A stretch of DNA of 64,000 bases from Georgenia_B sunbinii. GTDB lineage: Bacteria; Actinomycetota; Actinomycetes; Actinomycetales; Actinomycetaceae. Of the stretch, positions 9,226-18,425 are shown in pieces. The notes beneath the pieces were generated by a model. That model was not told where the DNA came from. It ran no database searches and saw nothing but the letters and a program-made list of their open reading frames with translations. The DNA lies in NCBI RefSeq assembly GCF_036421855.1, contig NZ_JAZGOK010000001.1. The stretch is one strand, 5' to 3'. The position numbers and the translations under genes are program-made. Positions within the stretch are counted from its first letter, which is position 1; each line of letters starts with the position of its first letter.

Positions 9226-10025
9226 GAGGTGGTGGGGCCGAACTCGGTCACCAACGGGACGACGTCGGCGATCGAGTCCATCACCCGGGTAGGCACGAAC
9301 GGGAACCGGTCGACCTGGTCGGCGCGGGTGGAGCCGGTGAGCACGAGGATGGTCCGCATGCCGGCCTCCAGCCCGGAGATGACGTCAGTGTCCATCCGGT
9401 CGCCGACCATCACGGTGGTCTCGGAGTGGGCGTCGATCTGGTTCAGCGCGCTGCGCATCATCAGCGGGTTGGGCTTGCCGACGAAGTACGGCTCGACGCC
9501 GGTGGCCCGGGTGATGAGCGCGGCGACCGCACCGGTGGCCGGCAGCGTGCCCTCCTGCGACGGCCCGGACGGGTCGGGGTTGGTCGCGATGAACCGGGCG
9601 CCGCCCTCGATCAGCCGGATCGCCCGGGTGATCGCCTCGAAGGAGTAGGTGCGGGTCTCGCCGAGCACGACGTAGTCCGGGCGCGCGTCGGTCATCGTGT
9701 AGCCGATGTCGTGCAGCGCCGTGGTGAGCCCGGTCTCGCCGACGACGTACGCGCTGCCGCCGGCGCGCTGGCTGTCGAGGAACTGGGCGGCGGCCAGCGC
9801 TGAGGTCCACAGCGCCGACTCCGGGATGTCGATGCCGCTGGCCTGCAGCCGGGCCCGCAGGTCGCGCGGGGTGTAGATCGAGTTGTTGGTCAGCACGAGG
9901 AAGCGGCGGCCGCTGGCGGTGAGCGCCGCGATGAACTCCGCCGCCCCCGGGATCGCGCGGTTCTCGTGGACGAGAACCCCGTCCATGTCGGTCAGCCAGG
10001 TCTCGACGGGTCGTCTCTCGGTCAT
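9222..10025 (-). CDS. HAD-IIA family (NagD-like) phosphatase
   Basis: A 267-residue HAD hydrolase. Motif I is DMDGV, with nucleophile D13 and acid D15; motif II is LTNNS; the late motif GDRMDTDV binds the metal. The capped HAD-IIA class includes phosphoglycolate, p-nitrophenyl phosphate and glycerol-3-phosphate phosphatases. It follows dhaM by 14 bases, so a role in glycerol or triose phosphate handling next to dihydroxyacetone kinase is plausible but inferred; the sequence does not reveal the substrate. Confidence 0.8.
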   Translation of the reverse strand: MTERRPVETWLTDMDGVLVHENRAIPGAAEFIAALTASGRRFLVLTNNSIYTPRDLRARLQASGIDIPESALWTSALAAAQFLDSQRAGGSAYVVGETGLTTALHDIGYTMTDARPDYVVLGETRTYSFEAITRAIRLIEGGARFIATNPDPSGPSQEGTLPATGAVAALITRATGVEPYFVGKPNPLMMRSALNQIDAHSETTVMVGDRMDTDVISGLEAGMRTILVLTGSTRADQVDRFPFVPTRVMDSIADVVPLVTEFGPTTS

Positions 10026-10039
10026 GGCACTATCGTGCC

Positions 10040-10747
10040 CTACTCCTCACCGAACCTGTCAGCGACGACCCGGCCGACGGCGTCGAGGACGTGCTCGGCC
10101 TGCGGGCCGGCCGCCCGCAGCCGCAGCAGCGCGCCCATCGGCAGCTCCAGCGCGGTGAGCGCGGACGTGCTGGTGCCGTCGACGCCGTTGATCTCGACCC
10201 GGGCGTCGAAGCCGGCGACGACGCTGGCGAGCATGGCCGCGGCACGGGCGTGCAGGCCGAGGTGGTTGCGCAGCTCGACCGCCCGGTCGATGACCTCGGC
10301 GGGGTCCGGCGCGGCCGGCGCGGCGACCTCCGGCGCGCGGGCGGCGGTGAAGAACAGCGCGGCGTCCTGCGCGGCGCGGTGGACCGCGGCGAGGTCGCCG
10401 CCGATCTGCGACTCGACCGCTGCGGCGACGGCGCCCTCGACGAGCGGCCCGTCGGCGAGCGCGAGGCGGCCCGGGTCGTCCAGCGCCTCGAGCACCGCCT
10501 CGGCGGTCATCGTCGCCGAGCCGATGTCGGTGAGGACGACGACGCTCTGCGCGCGCTCGGCGAGCTCGCTGACCGCGGTCATCACGGTGTCGAAGCTGGT
10601 GCCGACCCGGCCGTCGTCGGTGCCGCCGGCCGCCCGGAGCTCGACGTCGGGCGCCATCTGGGCGGCCAGCTCCACGACGCCGGCCGCCAGCTGCTGGGAG
10701 TGGGAGACGACGACGATCGCGGTCGTCGGGGCGGTGCCCACGGTCAC
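10040..10747 (-). CDS. dhaM: dihydroxyacetone kinase phosphoryl donor subunit DhaM (IIA-HPr)
   Basis: Phosphoryl carrier that rephosphorylates the ADP held by DhaL, using PEP through the PTS. At 235 aa it has two domains: an EIIA(Man)-like domain with active H16 in VSHS, and an HPr-like domain with H166 in LGLHARAA, joined by an Ala/Pro-rich linker (about 137-150). The EI-like domain fused in E. coli DhaM is absent, so phosphate must come from the general PTS enzyme I. The GTG start overlaps the dhaL stop (GTGA). Confidence 0.88.
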   Translation of the reverse strand: MTVGTAPTTAIVVVSHSQQLAAGVVELAAQMAPDVELRAAGGTDDGRVGTSFDTVMTAVSELAERAQSVVVLTDIGSATMTAEAVLEALDDPGRLALADGPLVEGAVAAAVESQIGGDLAAVHRAAQDAALFFTAARAPEVAAPAAPDPAEVIDRAVELRNHLGLHARAAAMLASVVAGFDARVEINGVDGTSTSALTALELPMGALLRLRAAGPQAEHVLDAVGRVVADRFGEE

Positions 10748-11385
10748 CGGCCGCCGGTCGCGCCGGCCGCGGCGCGCAGCAGCAGCGCGCTGGACTGCGC
10801 GCCGGGGTCGCGGTGCCCCGTCGAGCGCTCGCCGAGGTAGCTCGCCCGGCCCTTGGTCGCCACCATCGGCTCGGTGGCGGCCGCACCGGCGGCCGCGGCC
10901 TCGGCTGCCGCGGTCAACGCGGCGGCCGCGTCACCGCCGACCTCGGCGGCTTCCCGGGCGGCCTGGGCGGCCGGCGCCCACGCGTCGACCATGGTCTTCT
11001 CCCCGGTGGTCGCCTTGCCGCGGGCCATGACGCCCTCGACTGCGGCAGTGAGCAGCGCGGCGACGCCCGCGCCGTCGAGCCGGGCGTTGCCGGCCGCGGT
11101 GGCGGCGCGCAGGAACGCGGTGCCGTACAGCGGGCCGGCGGCGCCACCGACGCTGGACATCAGCGTGGTGGCGATGATCTTGAGGGCGTCCGCGGCGCTC
11201 TGCGGCGCGGCGTCGGGCAGCTTGGCCTGCACCGCGGTGAAGCCGCGGTCGAGGTTGTCGCCGTGGTCGCCGTCACCGATGGCGCGGTCGAGCTCCATGA
11301 GCTCGATGCGGTGCTCGGCCACGACCTGCTGGGCGAGCTCGGCCCACCGCAGCACCCACTCGGTCCCCAGCGTCGGATCGGTCAT
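10744..11385 (-). CDS. dhaL: dihydroxyacetone kinase ADP-binding subunit DhaL
   Basis: Nucleotide-binding subunit of PTS-dependent dihydroxyacetone kinase (213 aa). The Mg-ADP ligands lie in AIGDGDHGDNL (Asp38, Asp40, Asp43 region), and the SSVGGAAGPLYGT loop is conserved. The ATG at 11383-11385 has a GAGGA site and matches the family length of about 210; an upstream start would add 16 unconserved residues. It lies 7 bases after dhaK and overlaps dhaM by 4 bases. Confidence 0.93.
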   Translation of the reverse strand: MTDPTLGTEWVLRWAELAQQVVAEHRIELMELDRAIGDGDHGDNLDRGFTAVQAKLPDAAPQSAADALKIIATTLMSSVGGAAGPLYGTAFLRAATAAGNARLDGAGVAALLTAAVEGVMARGKATTGEKTMVDAWAPAAQAAREAAEVGGDAAAALTAAAEAAAAGAAATEPMVATKGRASYLGERSTGHRDPGAQSSALLLRAAAGATGGR

Positions 11386-11392
11386 CTCGTCC

Positions 11393-12391
11393 TCACAGTC
11401 CGTGTCGTAGGGCGGGCGTACGGACGGGAGCATCCCACAGCTCGGTGAGCTCGTGGTCGAGCGGCATGACGCTGATGCTCACGCCGGACATGTCCAGCGA
11501 CGTGACGTAGCTGCCGACCAGCGAGCGGGTCACCGTGGCGCCGTGCTCCTCGAGCCACCGCCGCGCCCGGCCGTAGACGACGTGCAGCTCCATGCTGGGC
11601 GTGGCGCCCATGCCGTTGACGAGCAGCAGCACGTCTCGGCCGGCGACGTCGCCGAGGTCCGCGATGATCGCCTCGAGCAGCAGCGCGGTGACCTCGTCGG
11701 CCGCCGGGGCGGTGATCCGCTCCCGGCCGGGCTCGCCGTGGATCCCGACGCCGAGCTCTGCCTCACCGGCGTCGAGGTCGAAGGACGGCCGTCCCGAGGC
11801 GGGCGAGGTCGGTGCGGTGAGCGCGATGCCCATGGTGCGCACGGCGTCCGCGGCCCGCTGCGCGACGGCCGCCACGGCGTCCAGGTCATCGCCCCGTTCG
11901 GCGGCCGCGCCGCCGACCTTCTCGACGACGAGGGTGCCGGCGACCCCGCGGCGGCCCGCGGTGTAGGTCGAGTCCTGCACCGCGACGTCGTCGGCGACGA
12001 GCACGGTGCGCACCGCCAGCCCCTCGGCCTCGGCCAGCTCGGCGGCCATCTCGAAGTTGAGGACGTCGCCGGTGTAGTTCTTCACGATGTGCACGACGCC
12101 GTTCCCGCCGTCGGCGGCCTGCGTGGCGGCGAGGATCGGGTCGGGCGTGGGCGAGGTGAAGACCGGTCCCGGCACCGCAGCGTCGAGCATGCCGACGCCG
12201 ACGAAGCCGGCGTGCAGCGGCTCGTGGCCGCTGCCACCGCCGGAGACGAGGCCGACCTTGCCCGGCACTGCCTCGCGGCGGCAGACGAACAGCGGGTCGG
12301 TGTGCAGCTCGAGGAGGTCCTCGTGCGCCGCGACGAGGCCGGCGACGGACTCCGCGACGAGGTCGGCAGGGTCGTTGATGAGCTTGTGCAT
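11393..12391 (-). CDS. dhaK: dihydroxyacetone kinase subunit DhaK
   Basis: Binds dihydroxyacetone covalently for phosphorylation to DHAP (332 aa). The substrate-binding histidine is H218 in GIHGEPG, matching the well-studied enzyme. The GGGSGHEP loop (about residues 51-58) and HIVKNYTGD are intact. The ATG (12389-12391) follows GAGGGAG. It is the first gene of dhaK-dhaL-dhaM and lies directly behind the 18-bp repeat array, so its promoter must lie in or near that array. Confidence 0.95.
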   Translation of the reverse strand: MHKLINDPADLVAESVAGLVAAHEDLLELHTDPLFVCRREAVPGKVGLVSGGGSGHEPLHAGFVGVGMLDAAVPGPVFTSPTPDPILAATQAADGGNGVVHIVKNYTGDVLNFEMAAELAEAEGLAVRTVLVADDVAVQDSTYTAGRRGVAGTLVVEKVGGAAAERGDDLDAVAAVAQRAADAVRTMGIALTAPTSPASGRPSFDLDAGEAELGVGIHGEPGRERITAPAADEVTALLLEAIIADLGDVAGRDVLLLVNGMGATPSMELHVVYGRARRWLEEHGATVTRSLVGSYVTSLDMSGVSISVMPLDHELTELWDAPVRTPALRHGL

Positions 12392-12472
12392 GGTGCTCCC
12401 TCGGTCAGGTGGCGGTCCCTCGCTCCCCATCCTGCCCGCTCCCCCCGTCCCGCGGAAGGCGGCCGCTCTCCC

Positions 12473-12583
12473 CGCGACAGCCGACCCCTCCGCGACAGCG
12501 GGATTGTCCGCGACAGCCGAATTGTCCGCGACAGCGGGATCGTCCGCACGGGCGCTCGTGCAGACAATCCCGCTCTCGCGGAA
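12473..12583. repeat. 18-bp tandem repeat array A with inverted cap
   Basis: The dhaK-folC gap (12392-12608) holds units starting at 12473, 12491, 12509 and 12527 with an exact 18-bp period (consensus CGCGACAGCSGRMTTGTC), plus a decayed unit at 12545. At 12561-12583 an inverted copy follows that matches the unit in reverse complement with two mismatches over 21 bases. Adjacent units create TGTC-CGC-GACA dyads. The same unit forms array B (28228-28353). No reading frame is evident here. Confidence 0.8.
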
Positions 12584-12608
12584 GGGGGTGGGCCCGAGCG
12601 GGGTCTGC

Positions 12609-14168
12609 TCAGCCGCGGCCGAGGAGCATCCGCGCTTCGCCCGCGAGGATGACCGAGCCGGCGACGAGCACCGCACCACCGGTCGCCCCGCCGTACTCGG
12701 CGCGGGCAGCGGCGAGGTCGATGGCCTCGTCGAGGCGCTCGCGCACGTGCACACGGTCCTCGTCGAACACGTCCCGCGCGATCTCGGCGAGGTCTTCGAC
12801 GTCGTGGGCCCGGTCGGTACCCGCCCGGGTGATGACGACCTCGGCGAGCAGCGGCTCGAGCCCAGCGAGGATCGACTCGGCGTCCTTGTCGGACATGACG
12901 CCGACGACACCAATGAGACGGGTGAGGTCGAAGGCCTCGTTCATCGCCTCGCGCAGCGCGTCGACGCCCGCGGGGTTGTGCGCGGCGTCGACGAGCACGG
13001 TGGGGCTGGTGCGCACCAGCTCGAGGCGGCCGGGCGAGTCGACGGCGGCCAGCGCCTGCTCGACGACGCCGCCGTCGAGCACGCCGCCGCCGAAGAAGGT
13101 CTCGACGGCGGTGAGCGCGAGCGCCGCGTTGTGCGCCTGGTGGGCGCCGTGCAGCGGCAGGAAGACGTCGGTGTAGGTGCCGGCGGGGGTCCGCAGCACG
13201 AGCATCTGGCCGCCGACGCCGAGCTGGCGGTCGACGACGTCGAGGTCACTGCCGTCGACGAGCAACCGCGCGTCGAGCGCGTGGCTGGCGTCCTGGACGA
13301 CCGCCGTGACCTCCTCCTCCTGGGCCGCGCTGACCACGGTGGAGCCGCGGGTGATGATGCCGACCTTCTCCGCGGCGATCTGGCTGAGCTCGTGGCCGAG
13401 CCAGCGCTCGTGGTCGCGGGAGATGGGAGTGAGGATCTCCACGGCGGCGTCCACGACGTTCGTCGCGTCCCAGCGCCCACCCATCCCGGTCTCGACGACG
13501 GCGACGTCCACCGGTGCGCCGGCGAAGGCGGCGAACGCCATGACGGTGAACACCTCGAAGAAGCTCAGCCGCGGCCCGCCCGCGGCGAGCGACTGCTCGT
13601 CGACCATCGCGACGACCGGCTCGATCTCCTGCCAGGTGGCGACGAACTCCTCCGGGCTGATCGGCTCGCCGTCGATCGCGATGCGCTCGCGCACCGAGAG
13701 CAGGTGCGGGGAGGTGAAGCGCCCGGTGCGCAGCCCCTTCTCCCGCAGCAGCCGCTCGACGATCCGGGCGGTGGAGGTCTTGCCGTTGGTGCCGGCGATG
13801 TGGATGACCGGGTAGGCACGGTGCGGGTCCCCGAGGAACTCGCACGCCCGTGCCACCCGCTCGAGGCTCGGCTGCACGTCGTGCTCCGGCGCGCGGGCGA
13901 GGATCTCGGTATAGATGCGGTGCACCTCGGTCTCCGCCAGCGCCCGCTCGGTCGCGTCCGGGGGCAGCGGCTCCTCGGTGACGTCGGGCGCGGCGAGGAC
14001 GTCATCGACGATGCTCGGGTCCGGCCCGGTGAACAGGCCCGAGGCGAGCAGCTCGCGGGCGGCCGCGTCGTGCGGGTCGGGCGCCGGCGCCTCGGGGACC
14101 TCCTCGTCGGGAAGTCTGCTGTCGCGGGTGGCGGGGGGCAGGTCGGGGGTATCGGGCGTGTCGCTCAT
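12609..14168 (-). CDS. folC: dihydrofolate/folylpolyglutamate synthase
   Basis: Adds glutamates to folates and, in the bifunctional form, makes dihydrofolate from dihydropteroate (519 aa). The ATP loop GTNGKTSTARIV, the folate loop FTSPHLLSVRERI and the Mur-ligase-type VDAAHNPAG are visible. An unusual N-terminal extension of about 100 residues, rich in Asp, Pro and Ala, precedes the catalytic core. The start is supported by the ATGA overlap with ileS, but a shorter protein is possible. Confidence 0.92.
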   Translation of the reverse strand: MSDTPDTPDLPPATRDSRLPDEEVPEAPAPDPHDAAARELLASGLFTGPDPSIVDDVLAAPDVTEEPLPPDATERALAETEVHRIYTEILARAPEHDVQPSLERVARACEFLGDPHRAYPVIHIAGTNGKTSTARIVERLLREKGLRTGRFTSPHLLSVRERIAIDGEPISPEEFVATWQEIEPVVAMVDEQSLAAGGPRLSFFEVFTVMAFAAFAGAPVDVAVVETGMGGRWDATNVVDAAVEILTPISRDHERWLGHELSQIAAEKVGIITRGSTVVSAAQEEEVTAVVQDASHALDARLLVDGSDLDVVDRQLGVGGQMLVLRTPAGTYTDVFLPLHGAHQAHNAALALTAVETFFGGGVLDGGVVEQALAAVDSPGRLELVRTSPTVLVDAAHNPAGVDALREAMNEAFDLTRLIGVVGVMSDKDAESILAGLEPLLAEVVITRAGTDRAHDVEDLAEIARDVFDEDRVHVRERLDEAIDLAAARAEYGGATGGAVLVAGSVILAGEARMLLGRG

Positions 14169-17100
14169 GAGGTCACCACGGTGAGTCGGACACCGAGCTC
14201 GTCGGTGTGGCTGACGTCGACGGTGAGCGAGACGGCGAGCGTCTCGTCGGTGACGACGTGGGAGTTGGTCTCGATCCAGCGGGCGTAGGTGGCGGGCACC
14301 TCGAGCTGGAGCGCGATGCGGTCGGTGACGTGCAGGCCGGCGGCCTTGCGCTCATCCTGCACCCGGCGCACGACGTCGCGGGCGAAGCCCTCGGCGAGCA
14401 GCTCGTCGTCCAGGCCGGTCTCCAGGACGACGAACCCGCCGGCGTCGAGCACGCCGGCGGCGATCTCGTCGCCGGCCCGGTCCTCGACCTCGGTGGTCAG
14501 TGTGTACTCCGGCTCCTCCAGCGCGATGCCGTCGACGACGACGACGCCGTCGGCGGTCTGCTCCCAGGCGCCCGAGCGGGCGGCCTTGATGACGCGCTGG
14601 ACGTCCTTGCCCAGCCGCGGCCCGGCGGCGCGGGCGTTGACGGTGAGCTTGGTGTAGACGCCGTACTCCGCGGCGGCGCCGTCGGCCAACGAGCGTAGCT
14701 CGACGGCCTTGACGTTGACCTCGTCGGCGACGAGGTCGGTGAACGGCTCGAGGGCGGCGGCGTCGTCGGTGACGACCCGCAGCGCGCTCAGCGGCTGGCG
14801 CACCCGCAGCGAGTTCGCCTTGCGCAGCCCGAGCGTCGTGGAGACGACGTCGCGCACCCGGTCCATGGTGGCGACGAGCTCGTCGTCGCCGAACGCGTCC
14901 GGCAGCACCGGCCAGTCGGTCAGGTGGACGCTGCGGCCACTGGTGAGGCCGCGCCAGACCTGCTCGGAGATGAGCGGGGCGAGCGGCGCCATCACCCGCA
15001 TGAGCACCTCGAGCGCGGTGTGCAGGGTGTTGAACGCGTCGGCGTCCTCCGCCCAGAAACGGTCCCGCGAGGTGCGGACGTACCAGTTGGTGAGCATGTC
15101 GAGGTGCTCACGCACCGCCTGGCAGGCGCCCGGGACGTCGTAGCCCTCGAGCAGCTCGCGGACCTGCCCCGCGAGCGTCCGGGTGCGGGCGAGCAGGTAG
15201 CGGTCCATCACCGGCAGGCCGGGGACCTCCTCGGCGGTGACCTCGCGCCCGACCATCCCGTCGCCGTCGTTCGTGACGCCCGCGTACAGCGAGAGGAAGT
15301 GCCAGGTGTTCCACACCGGCAGCAGTACCTGGCGCACGTTCTCCCGGATGCCCTCCTCGGTGACGACGAGGTTCCCGCCGCGCACCACCGGGGAGGCCAT
15401 GAGGAACCAGCGCATCGCGTCCGAGCCGTCGCGGTCGAAGACCTCGTTGACGTCGGGGTAGTTGCGCAGCGACTTGCTCATCTTGCGGCCGTCGGAGCCG
15501 AGCACGATCCCGTGGGAGACCGCCGTGGTGAACGCGGGACGGTCGAACAGCGCGGTGGCGAGCACGTGCAGCGTGTAGAACCAGCCGCGGGTCTGGCCGA
15601 TGTACTCGACGATGAAGTCACCCGGGTAGTGGTGCTCGAACCAGTCGGCGTTCTCGAACGGGTAGTGCACCTGGGCGTAGGGCATCGACCCGGAGTCGAA
15701 CCACACGTCGAGGATGTCGGTGATGCGTCGCATCGTCGAGCGGCCGGTCGGGTCGTCCGGGTTGGGCCGGGTGAGCTCGTCGATGTAGGGGCGGTGGAGG
15801 TTCGGCTTGCCGTCCGGGCCGGTGGGCAGCCGCCCGAAGTCGGCCTCGAGCTCGGCGAACGAGCCGTAGACATCGGTCCGGGGGTAGGCGGGGTCGTCCG
15901 ACACCCACACCGGGATGGGGGTGCCCCAGTACCGGTTGCGGGAGATCGACCAGTCCCGGGCGCCGGCGAGCCAGTTGCCGAACTGGCCGTCCTTGATGTG
16001 GTCCGGCACCCAGCTGATCTGCTGGTTGAGCTCGACCATCCGGTCGCGGAACTCGGTGACGCGCACGAACCAGCTGGTGACGGCCTTGTAGATGAGCGGC
16101 TGGCGGCAGCGCCAGCAGTGCGGGTAGGAGTGGTCGTAGGTCTCCTGGCGCACGAGCACCGGCCGCTGCGCCTCGGGGCGGCGCGCGAGCGAGCCGGTGC
16201 CCGCCTTGAGGTCGGCGATGATGTCCTTGTTGGCGTCGAAGACGTGCGTACCCGCGTAGTCGGGCACCTCGTCGGTGAAGCGCCCGCCGGCGTCCACCGG
16301 GACCACCGTGGCGATCCCGGCGGCCGCCGAGACCGTCATGTCCTCCTCACCGAAGGCCGGTGCCTGGTGGACCAGGCCGGTGCCGTCCTCGGTGGAGACG
16401 TAGTCGGCGGTGAGGATGGTCCACGCCCGGTCGCCGAGGTCGTCGCGGCCGACGAAGTAGTCGAACACCGGGGAGTAGCCGCGGCCGGCGAGCTCGGTGC
16501 CGGTGGTGCGGGCGACGACCTGCGGCTCCTCGCCCAGCTCGCGGGCGTAGGCGGCCAGCCGCGCCTCGGCGAGCAGCACCCGCTCGCCGGCGAGCGCGCC
16601 GTCGGTGGGCACCACGGTGACGTACTGGACGTCCGGGCCGACGGCGACCGACAGGTTCGACGGCAGCGTCCACGGCGTCGTCGTCCACAGCAGCGCCAGC
16701 TCACCCGTCGACAGCCGCACGCCGACGGTGACCGAGGGGTCCTGCCGCATCTGGTAGACGTCGTCGTCCATCCGCAGCTCGTGGTTGGACAGCGGGGTCT
16801 GGTCGTTCCAGCAGTAGGGCAGCACCCGGTAGCCCTCGTAGGCCAGCCCCTTGTCGTACAGCTGCTTGAAGGACCAGATCACCGACTCCATGTAGGAGGG
16901 GTCGAGGGTCTTGTAGTCGTTGGCGAAGTCCACCCACCGTGCCTGGCGCGTGACGTGCTCGCGCCACTCATCGGTGTAGCGCAGCACCGAGTCCTCGCAG
17001 GCCTTGTTGAAGGCCTCGATCCCCATCTCCTCGATCTGCGACTTGTCGGTGATGCCGAGCTCACGCTCTGCCTCGAGCTCGGCGGGCAGCCCGTGGGTGT

Positions 17101-17383
17101 CCCAGCCGAAGCGGCGCTCGACGCGGCGGCCGAGCTGGGTCTGGAACCGGCCGACGACGTCCTTGACGTACCCGGTGAGCAGGTGGCCGTAGTGCGGCAG
17201 TCCGTTGGCGAACGGCGGGCCGTCGTAGAAGACGAACTCGTTGCCGCCGTCCTCGCCGGCGTCGCGGTTGTCGATCGATGCCTGGAAGGTGTCGTCGGCC
17301 TTCCAGTAGGCGAGCACCTGCTCCTCGAGGGCGGGGAAGCTCGGGGAGGCGGGGACCTCGGGGTAGCGCGGGGCGCTGGGCAT
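14165..17383 (-). CDS. ileS: isoleucine--tRNA ligase
   Basis: Class I aminoacyl-tRNA synthetase (1072 aa). The HIGH motif appears as HYGH (residues 64-67) and KMSKS at about residue 633. A large editing domain (WTTTPWTLPSN) and the C-terminal anticodon region follow. Its length and motifs fit the eukaryote-like IleRS type common in actinobacteria, some of which resist mupirocin. The ATG has GAGGAG 9 bases upstream, and that site is part of the T-box sequestering hairpin. It overlaps folC by 4 bases. Confidence 0.96.
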   Translation of the reverse strand: MPSAPRYPEVPASPSFPALEEQVLAYWKADDTFQASIDNRDAGEDGGNEFVFYDGPPFANGLPHYGHLLTGYVKDVVGRFQTQLGRRVERRFGWDTHGLPAELEAERELGITDKSQIEEMGIEAFNKACEDSVLRYTDEWREHVTRQARWVDFANDYKTLDPSYMESVIWSFKQLYDKGLAYEGYRVLPYCWNDQTPLSNHELRMDDDVYQMRQDPSVTVGVRLSTGELALLWTTTPWTLPSNLSVAVGPDVQYVTVVPTDGALAGERVLLAEARLAAYARELGEEPQVVARTTGTELAGRGYSPVFDYFVGRDDLGDRAWTILTADYVSTEDGTGLVHQAPAFGEEDMTVSAAAGIATVVPVDAGGRFTDEVPDYAGTHVFDANKDIIADLKAGTGSLARRPEAQRPVLVRQETYDHSYPHCWRCRQPLIYKAVTSWFVRVTEFRDRMVELNQQISWVPDHIKDGQFGNWLAGARDWSISRNRYWGTPIPVWVSDDPAYPRTDVYGSFAELEADFGRLPTGPDGKPNLHRPYIDELTRPNPDDPTGRSTMRRITDILDVWFDSGSMPYAQVHYPFENADWFEHHYPGDFIVEYIGQTRGWFYTLHVLATALFDRPAFTTAVSHGIVLGSDGRKMSKSLRNYPDVNEVFDRDGSDAMRWFLMASPVVRGGNLVVTEEGIRENVRQVLLPVWNTWHFLSLYAGVTNDGDGMVGREVTAEEVPGLPVMDRYLLARTRTLAGQVRELLEGYDVPGACQAVREHLDMLTNWYVRTSRDRFWAEDADAFNTLHTALEVLMRVMAPLAPLISEQVWRGLTSGRSVHLTDWPVLPDAFGDDELVATMDRVRDVVSTTLGLRKANSLRVRQPLSALRVVTDDAAALEPFTDLVADEVNVKAVELRSLADGAAAEYGVYTKLTVNARAAGPRLGKDVQRVIKAARSGAWEQTADGVVVVDGIALEEPEYTLTTEVEDRAGDEIAAGVLDAGGFVVLETGLDDELLAEGFARDVVRRVQDERKAAGLHVTDRIALQLEVPATYARWIETNSHVVTDETLAVSLTVDVSHTDELGVRLTVVTS

Positions 17384-17613
17384 GGTGGTGGTGCTCCTCG
17401 TCGTCGTTCGCGTCGATGCGAGGACGACGACGCTCCCGCCCTGGACGGGGCCGCTGCCGCGGTACCACCTCGCTTGCCGCCGGCGCGTGGCTGGGTGCCG
17501 CGTTCCGGGGCCACTCTCGTGCGGGGATGACGGTCCGCGTCCGGCCGGGTCTACTGGGAGCTGGCGCCCCGTTCTTCCGGCAGCTCACCGGTGATGGCCG
17601 GGTCGTCGCCTGT
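17384..17613 (-). ncRNA. T-box riboswitch leader (Ile, translational type)
   Basis: The ileS leader carries the T-box core, read on the minus strand as AGCGAGGTGGTACCGCGG (17457-17474), which pairs with the uncharged tRNA acceptor end. About 120 bases upstream a short stem I presents the specifier ATC (Ile; bases 17593-17595) within GGCCATCACCGG, followed by GCCGGAAGAAC. Downstream, TCCTCG can pair with the CGAGGA of the ileS ribosome site, so the switch should act on translation, as known for actinobacterial ileS leaders. No terminator T-run is present. Confidence 0.88.
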
Positions 17614-17619
17614 CGGGCG

Positions 17620-17648
17620 ATTCTAGCCTCTACTCCGTCCGGGCGACC
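17620..17648 (-). promoter_or_regulatory. predicted ileS promoter
   Basis: A TAGAAT -10 (plus-strand attcta, 17620-17625) lies just beyond the SDR stop and places transcription start near 17613, at the 5' edge of the T-box. The -35 (about 17643-17648) is weak. Confidence 0.4.
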
Positions 17649-18412
17649 ACCGTGTTCGACGCCTGCGCGCGGGGCCGCAGCACCATGAGGTCGACGTTCA
17701 CGTGGTGCGGGCGGCTCAGCGCCCACGCGACGGCGTCGGCGACGTCCTCCGCGACGAGCGGCTCGGCGACGCCTCGGTAGACGGCCTCGGCGGCATCGGC
17801 GTCGCCGCCGAGCCGGTTGAGGGAGAACTCCTCGGTCTGGACCATGCCCGGGGCGATCTCCAGCACCCGGACCGGCTGGCCGACGAGCTCCAGGCGTAGC
17901 GTCGTGGCGACCACCCGCTCGGCGTGCTTCGCCGCGACGTAGCCGCCACCGCCGGGGTAGGTGTCCAGCGCGGCCGTCGAGGTGAGCACGAGGACGTCGC
18001 CGGCGCCGCTGTCGCGCAGGTCCGGCAGCAGCTGCTGGGTCAGCCGCAGCGTGGCGAGCACGTTGCGCTCGTACATCGCCAGCCAGTCCTCGGCCCTGCC
18101 GTGCTCGACGCTGTCGGCACCGACCGCGCCGCCGGCGTTGTTGACCAGGCTGTGCAGCACGCCACCGCCGCGGACGTGCGCGACGAGCGCGGCGACGTCG
18201 TCGGCGCGGGTGAGGTCGGCCGGGAAGAACGTGCAGCCGGTCTGCGCGGCGAGCGCCTCGAGCCGGTCGGCGCGCCGGGCGGTGGCGACGACGTCCCAGC
18301 CGTCGGCCCGCAGCCGCCGGACGGTCGCGGCGCCGATCCCGGTCGAGGCGCCGGTGACGAGGGCGCGGCGGGGCTGGGCGGTGGGCACGGCAGGATCGGT
18401 CATGGCGGCCAT
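17630..18412 (-). CDS. YdfG-like short-chain dehydrogenase (putative malonic semialdehyde reductase)
   Basis: A 260-residue classical SDR. It has the cofactor loop TGASTGIG, an Arg pair after beta-2 (ATARRADR) suggesting NADPH, NNAG, and catalytic Ser with YVAAK. The C-terminal half, including IAPGMVQTEEFS and EDVADAVAWALSRPHHVNV, resembles E. coli YdfG, which reduces 3-oxopropanoate to 3-hydroxypropanoate. It is the last gene of the pyrimidine operon, 13 bases after mmsA, and would give a second outlet for malonate semialdehyde. A start three codons later (18403) is possible. Confidence 0.78.
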   Translation of the reverse strand: MAAMTDPAVPTAQPRRALVTGASTGIGAATVRRLRADGWDVVATARRADRLEALAAQTGCTFFPADLTRADDVAALVAHVRGGGVLHSLVNNAGGAVGADSVEHGRAEDWLAMYERNVLATLRLTQQLLPDLRDSGAGDVLVLTSTAALDTYPGGGGYVAAKHAERVVATTLRLELVGQPVRVLEIAPGMVQTEEFSLNRLGGDADAAEAVYRGVAEPLVAEDVADAVAWALSRPHHVNVDLMVLRPRAQASNTVVARTE

Positions 18413-18425
18413 CTTGCCCGAGCAG

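Noticed and set aside
12473..12583. Array A as a CRISPR
   Set aside because: Units are directly adjacent with an 18-bp period and no spacers; no cas genes nearby.
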